DNA from: Anaerobiospirillum sp. NML120449 | GTDB taxonomy: Bacteria; Pseudomonadota; Gammaproteobacteria; Enterobacterales; Succinivibrionaceae | Reading direction: 5' to 3' | Assembly (NCBI RefSeq): GCF_023051105.1 | Contig: NZ_JALKIL010000014.1 | Location: 1 to 64,000 of the forward strand | Length of the DNA stretch: 64,000 nt | Made by a program: the position numbers and the translations under genes | Shown: in pieces, positions 26,910-37,056 of the stretch | Position numbering within the stretch: the stretch's first letter is position 1 | How the letters are laid out: the number at the start of each line of letters is the position of its first letter | Notes under the pieces: generated by a model | What the model was told of the DNA's origin: nothing | The model's database searches: none | What the model saw: only the letters and a program-made list of their open reading frames with translations

Positions 26910-28373
26910 ATGGAAATCGAAAATCTGTCGGAAATGAAGAATTATGCCCTTGAACTGGGCCTGAGCGGCGAAAACGCATGGAGCCATGCTGCAGCCATAA
27001 CTTACTGGGCTGTGAGCAAGGAATTCATTGCACCCGAATATGTATCCGCTCTTGATGGCCTTGATATTGTCGGGGTTCGCAAGTGGCTCAATGACACCTT
27101 TGACAGCTCTTTTTCCGATGAGATTTTCAATGAGGATGCAGCTGACTTCCTGCGCGATTATTACAATGTGGATCGCGGCCCTTCTTTCATTCATGACTTT
27201 GAGTTATTTGTTATCGAAGACAGTGAACTGCTTGAAGACTGCGATGGCGACGTCTCTGATGACAAATTTGACGAGGCTACCCTTAACATTGTCTGTGATG
27301 ACGACTTTGCCGACTATTTCTGTGATTTGCTCGACGAGCGCTACGAGGAGTGGTCAGAAACTGTCTACCGTGTAAGTGACAATGATGAGCGCATTTTTGA
27401 ATGCCCTGTCATGCCAGCTGAGGTAAGCGATCAGGATGTGACCGTTGACAACTCCTCTCTGGCCGTACTTTGCAATACCTACAACCGTTTTGCCGGTGGC
27501 TGCGGTACCTTCTACCGTCCGGGCACTGATGATTATGTGCTCGGCTGTGACTTCAACTACCGTTTTACCGAGCTTGCCGGCCCTGATAATACCCGCCCTC
27601 TGATGGTAGTGCTCACAGAGCAGCTGGTACGCGATACCATTACCCTGTCATGTCCGCGCTCGGCCACCCAGTTTCTGGACTTCTCGGAAATGGAAGCGAA
27701 CAACAGCATAGCCGGTGTACTGCGTGAGGCCGGTCCTGTCTATGAGGGCACACGCGCCCTGCTCGATGATCTCTTTGAGAGCAATTTTGGCTATCTCCTG
27801 GAAGCTGGCATGAGCATGGACGAGATTGAAAACAGTCTCATGGAATATGCCGACGATTTGCAGGAGGGTGACAATTTTGACTTTGCTACCTTCTGGGAGG
27901 AAGATGAGGACGGTGAAGATGACGATTCCGGTGAGGTTTTCCACTGTCCTGTGCTGCTGTGCGATCTGCCTGTAGATTACTCCTGGCAGACCCTGGCCTA
28001 TGTACAGTTCACCGCTACCGGCGATGCCATCGGCCAGGTTGAGCTCATGGGCATTGCCCGCTATCTTGAAGAAGAATATGGCCTGTGCGTAGCCGCTGTC
28101 AGCGACAACAGCATTGAATTTGCCATGCAGCGCGATCTGAGCACTGAGCAGGCCTCCCGTGCCGCCCGCGATCTCTTTGCCCTGTGCCCTGATGTTCTGA
28201 GCATGCCTGATCTGTACACTGACGATTGCCCTGAGGGCGTTCTGGCCGGCCTCAACCTGCTGACCCGCTACCTTGAGCTCAACCGCACCGTTATATGCGT
28301 GTGGCCTTGCGATGAAGAGGAGGATGACGAGCAGAACGCCGACAATGACGGCGAGGGCGCATTCAGCTTCTAA
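26910..28373 (+). CDS. Acidic DUF7832-like plus DUF4253 protein
   Basis: The 487-residue, strongly acidic protein lacks SUFU and DUF4261 domains but keeps the other two modules of its neighbours. Residues 20-110 (SHAAAITYWAVSKEFIAPEY, FLRDYYN, FIHDFELFVI) resemble the DUF7832 fold. Near residue 230, RPLMVVLTEQLVRD matches the hydrophobic strand found before DUF4253 in the fused proteins. Residues 345-470 (CPVLLCDLPVDYSWQTLAYV, IEFAMQRDL, FALCPDVL) form DUF4253. The tail ends in an acidic run (CDEEEDDEQN). AAGAGGA lies 6 nt before the ATG; an upstream extension of 62 codons is rejected. The acidity could mimic nucleic acid for a nuclease toxin, but that is speculation. Confidence 0.75.
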   Translation: MEIENLSEMKNYALELGLSGENAWSHAAAITYWAVSKEFIAPEYVSALDGLDIVGVRKWLNDTFDSSFSDEIFNEDAADFLRDYYNVDRGPSFIHDFELFVIEDSELLEDCDGDVSDDKFDEATLNIVCDDDFADYFCDLLDERYEEWSETVYRVSDNDERIFECPVMPAEVSDQDVTVDNSSLAVLCNTYNRFAGGCGTFYRPGTDDYVLGCDFNYRFTELAGPDNTRPLMVVLTEQLVRDTITLSCPRSATQFLDFSEMEANNSIAGVLREAGPVYEGTRALLDDLFESNFGYLLEAGMSMDEIENSLMEYADDLQEGDNFDFATFWEEDEDGEDDDSGEVFHCPVLLCDLPVDYSWQTLAYVQFTATGDAIGQVELMGIARYLEEEYGLCVAAVSDNSIEFAMQRDLSTEQASRAARDLFALCPDVLSMPDLYTDDCPEGVLAGLNLLTRYLELNRTVICVWPCDEEEDDEQNADNDGEGAFSF

Positions 28374-28840
28374 CCTCCAGGTGCCCATCTGCTGAGCGCA
28401 GGGGCAGCGGCCGGGCTCTGTATGCCCTGTCAGCCCTGTCAGCCCTTTCAGTAGCTGATGAATGGCATTTGCCTGCTGGCCCGGGCCCGTGATATGGTGC
28501 GCATGCCCTCAGCACTGTCAGTATGAGGTCCTCATGGCTTGCGTGCCACTGCACGACCGGCCGGCCTGCCAGATCGGATAATTATCCGGGCCGGTAAGGC
28601 CTGCTGACCATATGGACCTGCAAGTCCTGCAGGTCCTGCAGGACAGGCTTACAGAGCGGGCAGTCAGTATGCCAGGTCAGCGCAGCCAGGATTGAGTGCT
28701 GCCCTGCAGCAGTGAGGCTGCCCTGAGGCTGCACTGCGCTGACGGGCATCATATTTAAGGGCCGGCTGTAAGCTCTGGCATTAGTGCCAGGGGCGGTGGG
28801 CTCTGAATAAATCACTTACAACATTTGCAGTATTAATTAT

Positions 28841-28872
28841 CGGCTGCTCTGAGCTTCAGGGCAGCCGTTTTA
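28841..28872 (+). terminator. Rho-independent terminator
   Basis: CGGCTGC pairs with GCAGCCG around an inner CTGAGCTTCAG stem, followed by TTTTACTTTT. Confidence 0.75.
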
Positions 28873-29022
28873 CTTTTCTGTGCTTATGATGCCGTTTTTA
28901 TGGGGCGCGCTGCCGCGCCGGCAGACCTGGCGCCGGGCCTGACCTGTGTCCTGACAGAGCTCCTGACGGCGGGCGCAGGGCCCGGGCATGCCATGTGGCA
29001 GAAATTAGAATATGGTATGCTC

Positions 29023-29028
29023 TATAAT
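29023..29028 (+). promoter_or_regulatory. -10 element (TATAAT) upstream of the second SUFU-DUF4253 gene
   Basis: A perfect TATAAT in an AT-rich island within GC-rich DNA, about 117 nt before the start codon. No clear -35 box is seen at the right distance. Confidence 0.35.
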
Positions 29029-29144
29029 TATTGCTGGTGCAGACCGAGGTCTGCAGCAAATCAGGGCCCGGGCCGCTGCAGCTGCAGGATACTGCTTTTG
29101 CACCATACGGGCGCCATCAGTCATTTTGCAGGAGCCTCTCAACC

Positions 29145-31361
29145 ATGGCAGTCAAGGATAGTTCACAGCGCAGCTCAGGACAGAACATGTCTTTAAGTCC
29201 TGAGGACTACAATGCTGAGCTGCAGCATATTGAGCATTACTTTGGTCCTGTTTCCTTTGTCCTGAGTGAGGAGAAATGGGAACATGTCAAGGTTGATATT
29301 GCCGTTATCGAGCCGTCGGCCGAGCGCAAGTACTACACCCTGGTCACCATAGGCTTCAGCGCCGTTGAGCAGAAGGACGAAGATACCACCGAGCGTGTTG
29401 AGCTGGTCATGATGCTCCACGACAACTGGATTATCCCAAGTGCCTCCGAGGAGTATTACTGGCCGGTTCGCCTGCTTAAAAACATGGCCCGTCACTACCA
29501 CACAAGCCATCAGCGCATTTCGGCAGGCTACTGCTACTGCAACGATACCACCTTCTGTGAAAAGACCAGCATGCGTGCCGCTCTGGTCTACTATCTCAAC
29601 CGTCTGGTAGCCCCGGGCGCCCAGAGTCTGCAGCTGCCAGGTGATCGCGACGTTTACTACTACTCCGTTACTCCTCTTCATGGCGAGGAAATGGAAATGT
29701 GCATGGAAAACGGCGCCGAGTTCCTTATCGATCAGATGATCTACACCGATCCTCTGGTAGACAATAACCGTACCAGTGCCTTTGCAAACGCGGCCGAGTA
29801 CTATGCCATGATCATGGATGACGTGCGCTGGCACGCTTCCACCATTGAATACAAAGAGTTCTCCATTCCAAGGGAAAATGCCGCTTCGCATATGGCAATT
29901 TTCCTGCGCTACATGATTGAAAACGGCATGATGTCCCAGAGCTTCATGCAGGCCGGCGAAGAGATTGTCAAAGATATTGTCGAAGGCAGAAACTCCATTG
30001 ATGTGCGCGGCTTTCTTATTGAGCAGCTCAACAGCGTGCTGGACAGGCGCTTTTTCAATGACAAGGGCATGACCTTTGTCCAGCATTACTATATGCAGGA
30101 GGCCTCACCTTACTATGCTGCCGATGTCGACTCCTATGCCCATAACTACCTTTCACCTGAGGAGTATTTTTCCAGGGAGTATGACACCGAGGGCTATCTG
30201 TTCGTTCCTTATAACAGACAGTATTACGAGAACATGAAAAAGGTCATCGACGCCCGCCGTGGGGTCCTGGCCAGTCTGCAAAGCTATGCCGATGACGAGG
30301 CTGCACAGCTGTCTGAAGTGATGAAAATGTGGCTCAGCTGCAAGTGTTACTCCTTCCCGGCCCTGTCTCATGACATGCCGCTGATGTCCCGCTATGCCTA
30401 CTCGCTGCGTCAGGCCCCGCAGTCTGAATATGTGCCGGTAATGATTGAGGTCAGCGACAGCCTGTTCACACGCATGATTAACAACATGAAACAGGCCAGT
30501 CCTGGCCCTGCCGACGAGAGAACCGAAACACTGCTGGCTGCAACACCTTACAATCCTTACTACGAAAAGTTCATCGAGCGCTTTGGTGTTGACCACAAAT
30601 GGTATTTTGACCAGCGGGATCTCATTCGCTGGCGCTGGCATATTGCCAATACTCCGCGCATTCTCGACAGCAGGTATTTCTACGAGCGCATTGAAGCTCT
30701 GGACAGAAGCGCAGTCCTGGACTTCAGCTTAAGCGCTGTCTACCGTGATGCCCTTGCCCATACCAGTGAGCGCATAGCCGCCGAGGCCGTCAGGATCCGT
30801 GTTGATGTCATGGACAAACTCCAGCAGGAAAGCAACACCAGGGGACGCATGAAGCTCAGCCCGGCCAATCTGAGCACAACGGCAGACATGCTCACCTCAC
30901 GACAGAGAAAGTTAAAAGAGGTATACGAAAGAGCCTCACCTGCCCGTGTGGCCCCGGGTGAAGTGGAGAGTTTCGGCTTCTTTACCCACCGCGCCAACAG
31001 CGATGATTACACAAAACCAATGATCATAGCTGAGCTGCCTGTTACAGGTCCGCAGTTTGCCCTGTGCTATATAGGCTATTTCTTTGAGGGTAAGGTTATT
31101 GCTCAGGACGATCTGCCGGGCGTGCTGGTTCACTGGTACAAGACCTACTGCGCCATGCCGGCTGTTATCACAGCCGACGGCATAGAATTTGTGCTGGGCA
31201 GGCCACTTGACAGCGACTCGGGCCCGGCCCTGGCCTGTGAGCTCATAGCCCTGTGCCCTCAGACCTATATCAAGGGCAATTTCAGCCAGGATGTAGTCAA
31301 GGCCGTAGCCCGCATGATTAGAAAGAGCAACTCTTTCTACCTGCCGCTCACCCACGACTAA
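29145..31361 (+). CDS. Fused immunity-like protein: SUFU, DUF7832-like, DUF4253 (second copy)
   Basis: The 738-residue protein repeats the layout of the gene at 14214 with low identity. SUFU spans residues 22-215 (HIEHYFGPV, KVDIAVIEPS, YYTLVTIGFS, RVELVMMLHDNW, YWPVRLLKNMAR, YYSVTPLHGEEM). DUF7832-like sequence spans about 225-390 (ASHMAIFLRYMIENGMMS, LDRRFFNDKGMTFVQHYY). YVPVMIEVSDSLFTRM lies near 440. DUF4253 is at 620-738 (MIIAELPVTGPQF, IEFVLGRPL, ALCPQ). Unlike the first copy it lacks a long low-complexity linker. CAGGAG lies 10 nt before ATG 29145; an ATG at 29187 is also possible. A role in neutralising more than one toxin type is inferred. Confidence 0.8.
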   Translation: MAVKDSSQRSSGQNMSLSPEDYNAELQHIEHYFGPVSFVLSEEKWEHVKVDIAVIEPSAERKYYTLVTIGFSAVEQKDEDTTERVELVMMLHDNWIIPSASEEYYWPVRLLKNMARHYHTSHQRISAGYCYCNDTTFCEKTSMRAALVYYLNRLVAPGAQSLQLPGDRDVYYYSVTPLHGEEMEMCMENGAEFLIDQMIYTDPLVDNNRTSAFANAAEYYAMIMDDVRWHASTIEYKEFSIPRENAASHMAIFLRYMIENGMMSQSFMQAGEEIVKDIVEGRNSIDVRGFLIEQLNSVLDRRFFNDKGMTFVQHYYMQEASPYYAADVDSYAHNYLSPEEYFSREYDTEGYLFVPYNRQYYENMKKVIDARRGVLASLQSYADDEAAQLSEVMKMWLSCKCYSFPALSHDMPLMSRYAYSLRQAPQSEYVPVMIEVSDSLFTRMINNMKQASPGPADERTETLLAATPYNPYYEKFIERFGVDHKWYFDQRDLIRWRWHIANTPRILDSRYFYERIEALDRSAVLDFSLSAVYRDALAHTSERIAAEAVRIRVDVMDKLQQESNTRGRMKLSPANLSTTADMLTSRQRKLKEVYERASPARVAPGEVESFGFFTHRANSDDYTKPMIIAELPVTGPQFALCYIGYFFEGKVIAQDDLPGVLVHWYKTYCAMPAVITADGIEFVLGRPLDSDSGPALACELIALCPQTYIKGNFSQDVVKAVARMIRKSNSFYLPLTHD

Positions 31362-32125
31362 GCCCGGCCCGCCACACGGCTGCCTGTTTGCAGCCGTCCG
31401 TAACGGCCGGTACAGGCATGGTCTGCACAGCCGTGCCTGCAGTGCCTGTACTGTCCGGCCGCATCCCCTGCCCCTGAAGCAAGCCTTCAGGGGTTTTGCT
31501 TTTCAGGGATCTGTTTTGAGCACGGCATGATCAGGCCTCAGAGTCCTGTTTTAGGCAGGCAGGCTGGCCGGCAGGCCGGGACGGGACGAAGCGGGCCTCC
31601 GGATCTGCAGGGCACCCGGGGCATCAGCCGATGCGGCGGCAGGCAGCTGGCCGGCGGCCCCTGGTTGCCGGTCGCAGCGCTGCAGGGCCAGCTGGCCCTG
31701 GCCGCAGCATTGAGCCAGGCTCAATGCCGGGGGCGATACTTGCTGTGGTGAGACCGGCTGCTGCGGGTGCTGCAGTGATGGTAGCTGCCGGTGCGGGGCT
31801 CAGGGCGTAATTGCGGTGCTTTTTAGTGGCTTTGGGAAAGGAGACCGGGCTTTTGGTGGCGTGAGAGTTGGTGGGCAGCGGTGGCAGGTGGCTGTGCTGC
31901 CGGCGGCTGTGGACTGTGCGTTTGTGGCTGCGGTTCAGGGCGTGTACCTGCGGGCGCGGGCAAATGGGTGTGGTCTGCAGACATGATTTTTAGTATGCTT
32001 ATGGCTCCAGAGCCCCGGGTGCAGCATACTGTATCTTAAGGGGCGGCATGTTATCGAGCGCAGTTCAGCTCAGGCTCCGACTGACTGGCATTTGAGGTTA
32101 ACGGGGCTGCACCAAGGAAATTACA
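31362..32125. other. Intergenic region
   Basis: A terminator lies at 31471-31500. The rest is GC-rich, G-run-rich sequence (for example around 31850-31960) without a supported gene. Confidence 0.5.
31471..31500 (+). terminator. Rho-independent terminator after the second SUFU-DUF4253 gene
   Basis: CCCCTGAAG pairs with CTTCAGGGG around a 5-nt loop, followed by TTTTGCTTTT. Confidence 0.8.
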
Positions 32126-33403
32126 GTGTTACAGAATCATTTCAAAAAGGCCGCTCAGGATCTCATCAACGAGCTTAACCGCTCAGGACAGAGCCAGGGC
32201 AGCATAAGTGAAATCTCCCTTAACAGCGCCGTAATGTGCGATCAGCGCCTGTTCTACCTTTTCAAGGTTATCTACCCTGCTGCAAGTGAGCCTCAGATGG
32301 CCATTGCCGGTGACTATAAGAGCTTTGATCCTGAAGGTCAGGGCACAGTTATGACCGGCCTTGGCAACTTTGATGAGGCTGTAGGCTATACAGTTATCAA
32401 GGGTTTTGTACAGAACCGTCCTTTCAATGCTGCTGAACTTGTCTGCGATGAGCAGTACCGCTTTGACAAAGTGGAGCACCCTTATCAGGAAATCTCCGCC
32501 TCCATTGAGGATCTGGACAGCAATGCCCTGGCTGCCTTCATGCAGAGCCGCACCATCATGGGCTATGTACTGCTCAGTGAAAACAGCTTTGATGTCAATG
32601 CCGCACTGGAGAGTTACAAAAACACCTGGGGTGTGGATCTGTGCACTCTTGAGGGCTATGAAGTTACCAGCGGTGACAATGGCAATGTGGCCATTACCTA
32701 CCAGGATTGCGTTATCGATATCGCTCTGATGCCTGAGCCTGTTGACAGCGCTCTGCTGCAGGCCTCTGCCGCCCTTAACCGTGACTGGCCTGAGGCTGCC
32801 GATGTCTGCTCTTCAACCACAGGAGCTCTGGTGGTTACGGTCTGCTGTCACAGCGGCAAGCTGGCCATGGCCTGCACCATGGTACGCTGGCTGGCAGTGC
32901 TGGCCTCCATGGAGCATGGTGCCGCCGTTTTATACAATGGCTGTCTGTTTGAGCCAGGCTGGTATGCTCAGTCGGCTGCCGTCATGAAGGAAAATGAGGG
33001 CGCCATTCCGGTTAACAATCTGGTATGGGTACATTTTGAAGAGCTGCCTGATGGCAATCTTTCTGCCCTGACCATGGGCCTTGCCGCCTCAGGTCACCTT
33101 GAATTTGCCATTGAAAGCTTCAAGGGCAATCACAAGGCAGCAAGTGATATTCTGCTGCGCCTTGCTGGCTTCGTTCTTGCCAACAATGCTGCCCTGCCTG
33201 ATGGTGTAACTGTAGAGTTCCCTCCTGTATGCAATGCTACCCTGCATATCACCCACAGCTCCATGCTCGACAGCCGCGTCTATTCCCTGGAGCTCTTTGC
33301 CTGTCAGCCCGATGGCGAGCAGAGCGCACAGAGCGCTGATGTCCAGGCCCAGGACCAGGACCGGGCTGCAGCTGACGCCCCGGCTGAGGGCTCAGAGGGC
33401 TAA
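32126..33403 (+). CDS. DUF4261 protein with a shared N-terminal domain, copy 1
   Basis: The 425-residue protein starts with GTG, with AAGGA 7 nt upstream. Residues 25-130 form an unassigned domain shared with the next two DUF4261 genes (LFYLFKVIYPAA, IAGDYKSFDPE). Residues 150-395 match DUF4261: GYVLLSENSFDVNAAL, LVVTVCCHSGKLAMACTMV, GAAVLYNGCLFEPGWY, NNLVWVHFEEL and ALTMGLAASGHLEFAIE are in family order. It ends in a Gln/Ala/Asp-rich tail. DUF4261 proteins are cytosolic and occur as immunity-type genes. The three tandem copies look like an expansion by duplication and divergence. Confidence 0.75.
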   Translation: MLQNHFKKAAQDLINELNRSGQSQGSISEISLNSAVMCDQRLFYLFKVIYPAASEPQMAIAGDYKSFDPEGQGTVMTGLGNFDEAVGYTVIKGFVQNRPFNAAELVCDEQYRFDKVEHPYQEISASIEDLDSNALAAFMQSRTIMGYVLLSENSFDVNAALESYKNTWGVDLCTLEGYEVTSGDNGNVAITYQDCVIDIALMPEPVDSALLQASAALNRDWPEAADVCSSTTGALVVTVCCHSGKLAMACTMVRWLAVLASMEHGAAVLYNGCLFEPGWYAQSAAVMKENEGAIPVNNLVWVHFEELPDGNLSALTMGLAASGHLEFAIESFKGNHKAASDILLRLAGFVLANNAALPDGVTVEFPPVCNATLHITHSSMLDSRVYSLELFACQPDGEQSAQSADVQAQDQDRAAADAPAEGSEG

Positions 33404-34121
33404 CCTGCGGCCTGAAGCCGGCCTGAGGATCATAAGGGCTGACAAACCACGGCCCCACAGGGCAGTTAATCTGCTCCGTCGCATAGCAGAGCCTTTTATC
33501 CGGCAGCTGACCTGCCATGATGGGCAGGCCGCCGCCGCTGCGACTACTGGCGCAGCAGCTGCCAGCCCATCAGCGCAGGGTGCTTTGCCAGTCTTCGGCC
33601 TGCTGCATGTCTGACAGACAGCTGCATGCCGGGCATCAATTTGATGTCAGGCCACGCAGCAGTGCTCAGAGCGCTCTGCTCGAAAACACTCACATTGCCC
33701 CTGACATAAGCCCCTGCATCAGCTGATCCTGACGCGGGGGCTTATACTGTCAGACTCAACTGTTTCAGGCTTTACAGGCCATTAATGGCCCACAGCCCGG
33801 AACAGACCTGCTGTGCTGCGCCCTGCACGGCCACCTCCAGTCACGCTTATTGTCTGTACCGGCCCGCCCGCCAGTGCGCCCCTGCACTGCCCTGAGAGCT
33901 TTGACGGGGCTGTGCGCTGAGTACACAGGGCTCCGGGGGAGTCACAGAGGCAGCGCAAGGACGCAATGCCTGCCGTGCCAGAGTACGGCCAGGGCCGCGC
34001 TGTTGCTCGTTGTGATCAGGGGCGCGCCGTGTGCCAGGCCTGGCCTCCCATGGCTGTGACCGGGGGCAGTCGGCCGGGGCGGCGCTTTTATATTGGATTT
34101 TTGCCATCAGTAGAGGATTTC
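33404..34121. other. Intergenic region with an ATAAGCCCC inverted repeat
   Basis: ATAAGCCCC (33706-33714) and GGGGCTTAT (33736-33744) form a stem with a long loop and no T-run. A TATATT at 34089-34094 may be the -10 box of the next gene. No gene is supported. Confidence 0.45.
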
Positions 34122-35588
34122 ATGTCAACAGCTCAGGACCATGTCTCAAAGATTATCAGGGTTATCAAGGCCAGTATGGCCCGTAATGGTAACGGCGCCG
34201 AGGCCTTTGCCCGCAATGGCAAGGTTCAGGAGCTGCCTCCTGAGGAAATCGAATTTGCCCAGGGCTATTTCTTCCGTGGCCGTCTGTATTACGCCTTCAA
34301 GGTTTACCTGTGCGCCGAATCCCTGCCGCAGCTGATTGTGGCCGGCGGTTTTGACAGCTTTGAAACCGGTGCCACCTTTGATATTTCCGAGCGTACCTCC
34401 ATGTACCGCGAGGAGCTGGCTCCGCTGCTGGTCAAGGCCTTTGCCCTTGAGCAGGAAGAGCGTCAGCGCACCGAGGCTGCCCTGCAGGCCGTATCTGACG
34501 CGGCAACTGCTGCAGCCCGCGCCGCCTCCGGCGGTGCGACCAGTGCAAGCGGTGAGGCAGGCGCGACAGGTGAAGCCGGCTCAGGTGGCTCTGATTCAGT
34601 GACCGCCGCAAGCGGTGCCTCTGCATCGCAGTCAGTCTGTGAGGCTGGTGTATCTGCAGACAGTGGCGCTGCTGGTACTGGTGGCCAGGAGAGCGTTAGT
34701 GGTGGCGTGCGCACTGTGCCTGCCAAAATGCGCTTTTCCAGCCACAAGCTCAAGTATGTCACTCTCAAGGATGACTTCACCGCTCAGGAGCAGCAGCGTC
34801 TTGGTGAGGGCCGTCTGAATATCTGCTGTCATGCCCGTATCCTCCTCAAGGGAAGCAGCTTTGATCTCTCAACCTTAAATGACAGACTCAACACCGCCCA
34901 GGGTCACCGCCTGCCTCAGAATTTTGCCCTTAACATGGCCATGAATCAGGATCCGGTAGAGTGGGTGCGCAAGGTCGATCAGGCCTCTATTCTGCTCAAC
35001 TGCTCAGGTCAGCCGGTACCGGCAAAGGAGCTGGAGAAGGCCGTGGGTTACAATTACCGTACCCCTGATCTCATGAGCCGTGCCAGTGAGCATGGCTGTG
35101 TGCTTGATCTGTACTATCTTGAGATGACCCGCCCAATGCCGCTGGTGTTTATGAACTTTGCCATGATCCTGGGGGCACTGTGCTGCCTTGAGGAGACTGT
35201 GGGCATTATGCTCAATGGCACTGTTTATGATCCTCAGGACTATCTGTCTCTGGTAAAAGAGCTTGATAACAACTCCCTTATGCCTCAGCTGCATACCTTT
35301 ATCCGCATTTCCACCAATAAGGACGGCACCATCAATGCCCTGTCGCGTGGCCTTAACCGCTTCCTCATTCCTGAGATGGAGCTTAAGAACTCACCACTGT
35401 CACGCGACGAGCTGCTGACCAGTCTGCATGCCATTATTGCCCGCATGGTTCAGGTCAATCATCCTGTACCTGATGGCGGTGTGTGCCGCACCTACAATGG
35501 CCATGCCTTCAAATTCACTCTGGTGCGCTCCAGAAATGCCCCTCAGAGCGCCACCTACTCCTTAAGCGAGGTTGAGCTCGACAAGTAG
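34122..35588 (+). CDS. DUF4261 protein with a shared N-terminal domain, copy 2
   Basis: The 488-residue protein has the shared N-terminal domain at residues 38-110 (FFRGRLYYAFKVYLCAES, IVAGGFDSFE). An Ala/Gly/Ser-rich insertion (125-205) follows, and then DUF4261 at 235-470 (LNICCHARILLKGSSFDL, LDLYYLEMTRPMPLVFMNFA, GIMLNGTVYDPQDY, LHTFIRISTNKDG, ALSRGLNRFLIPEMEL). AGAGGA lies 4 nt before the ATG. The 52-codon upstream extension is not supported. The disordered insertion is absent from copies 1 and 3, so it arose in this copy alone. Confidence 0.75.
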   Translation: MSTAQDHVSKIIRVIKASMARNGNGAEAFARNGKVQELPPEEIEFAQGYFFRGRLYYAFKVYLCAESLPQLIVAGGFDSFETGATFDISERTSMYREELAPLLVKAFALEQEERQRTEAALQAVSDAATAAARAASGGATSASGEAGATGEAGSGGSDSVTAASGASASQSVCEAGVSADSGAAGTGGQESVSGGVRTVPAKMRFSSHKLKYVTLKDDFTAQEQQRLGEGRLNICCHARILLKGSSFDLSTLNDRLNTAQGHRLPQNFALNMAMNQDPVEWVRKVDQASILLNCSGQPVPAKELEKAVGYNYRTPDLMSRASEHGCVLDLYYLEMTRPMPLVFMNFAMILGALCCLEETVGIMLNGTVYDPQDYLSLVKELDNNSLMPQLHTFIRISTNKDGTINALSRGLNRFLIPEMELKNSPLSRDELLTSLHAIIARMVQVNHPVPDGGVCRTYNGHAFKFTLVRSRNAPQSATYSLSEVELDK

Positions 35589-37056
35589 CCCTCCCCAAGC
35601 CCACTCAAAGTAAGCAGCTCAGCCTGCAGTCCCCAGCCTGCTGCCACCAGCAGGCACCAGCATTGTCGGCTGCCCCGCCCGTCGCACGCCATGGCCATGG
35701 CCACGCAGCGGCCGCAGCTGCATGTGCTATACCCTGGGAACATAAGTGGCTCAGTGACGCTCGGGCAGCCGCTGCCGCAATCCCGCCCTGGCCATATTCC
35801 TGCGGAGGTCATGAGAGGTGACAACGTGCAGCACTGCCGGACCACCGGGCTCGGGCAGCCGCTGCCGCAATCCCGCCATGGCCATGCCCCTGCGGAGGTC
35901 ATGAGAGGTGACAACGTGCAGCACTGCCAGAGCATGGAGCTCGGGCAGCCGCTGCCGGCATCCCGCCCTGGCCATGCTCCTGCGGAGCTCATGAGAGATA
36001 ACAACGTGCAGCTCAGGCAGGCCATAGAAGCTGTGCAGGCAGCTGCTGACATACTTTGCATAGCGAGTTGATTCACCTTAGCGCTCGGGCATGATGCTGC
36101 AGCCGGACCAGACATTGAGCCTGGCAGCTGTGGCTGCTGTGGCTGCTGCTTCGTTCCCACGGAGCATGGCTGCTTTGACTGCCCTTGGCGCTCGGCTATG
36201 ATGCTGCAGCCGGACCGGCTATGCCGGTGCTGGCCTCAGTCCGGGAATCACAGGCGCCCTAATGCGCCTTTATCTTTTGCGCTGCAATTGAAGCCTTGCG
36301 ATTGCTCAGGAATTGATGCCGGCAGGCCAGAGGACTGCCTGCCGGGGCTTCCTGCCACGGCATAAGCTCAGCTCTGTGCTGCCGTTATGGTTCAGTTGGG
36401 CTTTGGTCGACCATCAGGTAACGGACTGACAGCAGGACTGATGCCTGAGTTTCATTGTGCCCGGAGCCGTTTGGAGCGCATTTTGGAGGCTTTGCCGGGG
36501 CGTTCAGGTATTTTTCGTAGGGTCAGTGCAGTACTTACCGGTAGCTTCTGCCCGTGGCGTTACAGCTCTGTGGGGCATGGCCATACAGCACTGAGCGTAT
36601 AACTGGGCTGACAAAGTGGCACTTTCTGTATCTTTTTTGTGACCGGGGACGGCAACATTGCAATGTCATGGGCCCCATTTATCCCAGCCATTGGTATCAT
36701 GTGTCCTTAACAATGAATCTGGCCTGCATCAGCACGGAACGCGCAGGCGGAGCCGGTCAAAAGTCTGTGCCTTAAACTGTACGTTTACTTAACAATGCCC
36801 ATGCATCAGGTTACACATGGTCTTATGTTGCCATGGCGCTGTGCAGCATCTGGCAGCCGGTCCTGGACGGCTCCGGCAGGGCGGCATTCCTGATGGCGCC
36901 GTATGGTGCGGGCGCTGCCTTTGTTTATTTGGGGCAGTGATGCTGCCGGGCAGGTGGCGCTGCCGTATTAAAAGGCTTAACACTGCTGTAAGCCGGGATT
37001 TTGTCCCGGAAGTAGCTGCAGGCAAAAATTACTGTCAAAGTGAAAAAGGATCAAAG
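35589..37056. repeat. Intergenic region with three 90-bp tandem repeats
   Basis: Units begin GCTCGGGCAGCCGCTGCC at 35759, 35849 and 35939. Because 90 is a multiple of three, a plus-strand frame (35691-36071) would encode a 30-residue repeat (LGQPLPQSRPGHAPAEVMRG type), but it has no ribosome-binding site. A direct repeat of GATGCTGCAGCCGGACC occurs near 36091 and 36198. Nothing else is supported before the AAAGGA site of the next gene. Confidence 0.55.

Larger units (their letters stand above)
28374..29144. other. Intergenic region with a terminator and a promoter
   Basis: A terminator at 28841-28872 ends upstream transcription, and a TATAAT at 29023-29028 probably starts transcription of the next gene. 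CAGGTCCTGCAGG-like palindromes occur at 28620-28645. No gene is supported. Confidence 0.5.
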
